A DNA stretch of 64,000 bases. Source: Pseudoalteromonas rubra (GTDB taxonomy: Bacteria > Pseudomonadota > Gammaproteobacteria > Enterobacterales > Alteromonadaceae). Where the stretch lies: positions 1-64,000 of the forward strand of contig NZ_PNCI01000027.1 in the NCBI RefSeq assembly GCF_005887095.1. The letters run 5' to 3'. Shown here piece after piece: positions 63,742 through 64,000 of the stretch. Under the pieces are notes generated by a model. The model was not told where the DNA came from and did no database searches. It was given only the letters and a program-made list of their open reading frames with translations. Position numbers and translations under genes: made by a program. How positions within the stretch are numbered: position 1 is the stretch's first letter; the number at the start of each line of letters is the position of its first letter.

Positions 63742-64000
63742 TTAAAACTTATAGCTGAGCCCTAACAATAGGGTGCGGCCATAATCCTGATAGTCGCGAA
63801 CCTGCAATGCGTTATCACCGGACAATGCAGTAAACGGTTCTTCGGTGATGTTTTGCACCTGGATGTTCACAGCCAAGCCATCTAACTCTTTAAAGCCAGC
63901 ATCGCCAAAATCATAACCTAACTGCGCATCCCAAATCGTTTCTCCAAGAATATCTACCTGTACTGTGTTAAAACCAGTGCCATAGATATCCCCTTTAAAC
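63742..64000 (-). CDS. TonB-dependent receptor, C-terminal part (cut by window end)
   Basis: Only the last 85 residues are in the window. They read as outer-membrane beta-strands ending LNVNIQVQNITEEPF-like (AVNIQVQNITEEPF), then VRDYQDYGRTLLLGLSYKF, with the C-terminal Phe typical of barrel proteins. Position upstream of halogenase, amylase, MFS and glucoamylase genes implies uptake of malto-oligosaccharides across the outer membrane. Confidence 0.85.
   Translation of the reverse strand, partial: FKGDIYGTGFNTVQVDILGETIWDAQLGYDFGDAGFKELDGLAVNIQVQNITEEPFTALSGDNALQVRDYQDYGRTLLLGLSYKF

Overview
The window looks like chromosome of a marine gammaproteobacterium, most likely Pseudoalteromonas or a close relative. 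The order pgm, seqA, ybfF, DUF2788, ybfE, fldA, fur is typical of Alteromonadales and Vibrionales. Secreted enzymes, lipoproteins, TonB-linked sugar use and several DUF families also fit that group. No rRNA, tRNA or CRISPR array was seen. The organism assignment is inferred from gene content, not from a database match.

Layout. 0-5 kb: housekeeping block (pgm and seqA leftward; ybfF to fur rightward). 5-9 kb: an AT-rich gene for a 1064-residue secreted multidomain protein, then an intergenic stretch holding a decayed IS5-type transposase end. 9-20 kb: alkaline phosphatase, secreted Cys-repeat and beta-trefoil proteins, a short peptide gene with a RiPP-like leader, an exported amidohydrolase, a periplasmic solute-binding protein and a soluble PAS chemoreceptor. 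20-27 kb: a leftward efflux block (ABC-type six-TM protein, membrane fusion protein, RND pump, AraC/GyrI-like regulator). 27-32 kb: GNAT, astB, a half-size CaCA exchanger, an oxidoreductase/LysR pair, and a sigma factor with a small membrane partner. 32.6-37.9 kb: a light-repair island with three different photolyase/cryptochrome genes, a DUF2256 zinc-ribbon gene and a flavin reductase. A perfect 26-bp palindrome lies upstream of it.

41.7-44.2 kb holds the most unusual locus. Six very short genes, plus one decayed copy, encode peptides with a common leader (F-T/S-P-K-T-I-E-x-L-x-L-K, then a GG-like site) and short cores sharing a P-x-F-I-G motif. They run in the same direction as two paralogous proteins with a cupin-like core. 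One paralog keeps an H-x-H metal motif; the other has lost part of it and gained a HEAT-like tail. No standard RiPP maturase or transporter lies beside them. I read this as a candidate undescribed peptide-modification system.

44-56 kb: mixed secreted and accessory genes (trypsin-like protease, DsbA-like protein, lipoproteins, epimerase, beta-lactamase-fold hydrolase, SGNH lipoprotein, LysR/SnoaL pair, DUF805, a fibrinogen-like lectin protein). 56-64 kb: a leftward alpha-glucan locus in transcription order: TonB-dependent receptor (cut by the window end), tryptophan-halogenase-like protein, GH13 alpha-amylase, MFS sugar transporter, GH15 glucoamylase. Together these would take up, cleave and import malto-oligosaccharides.
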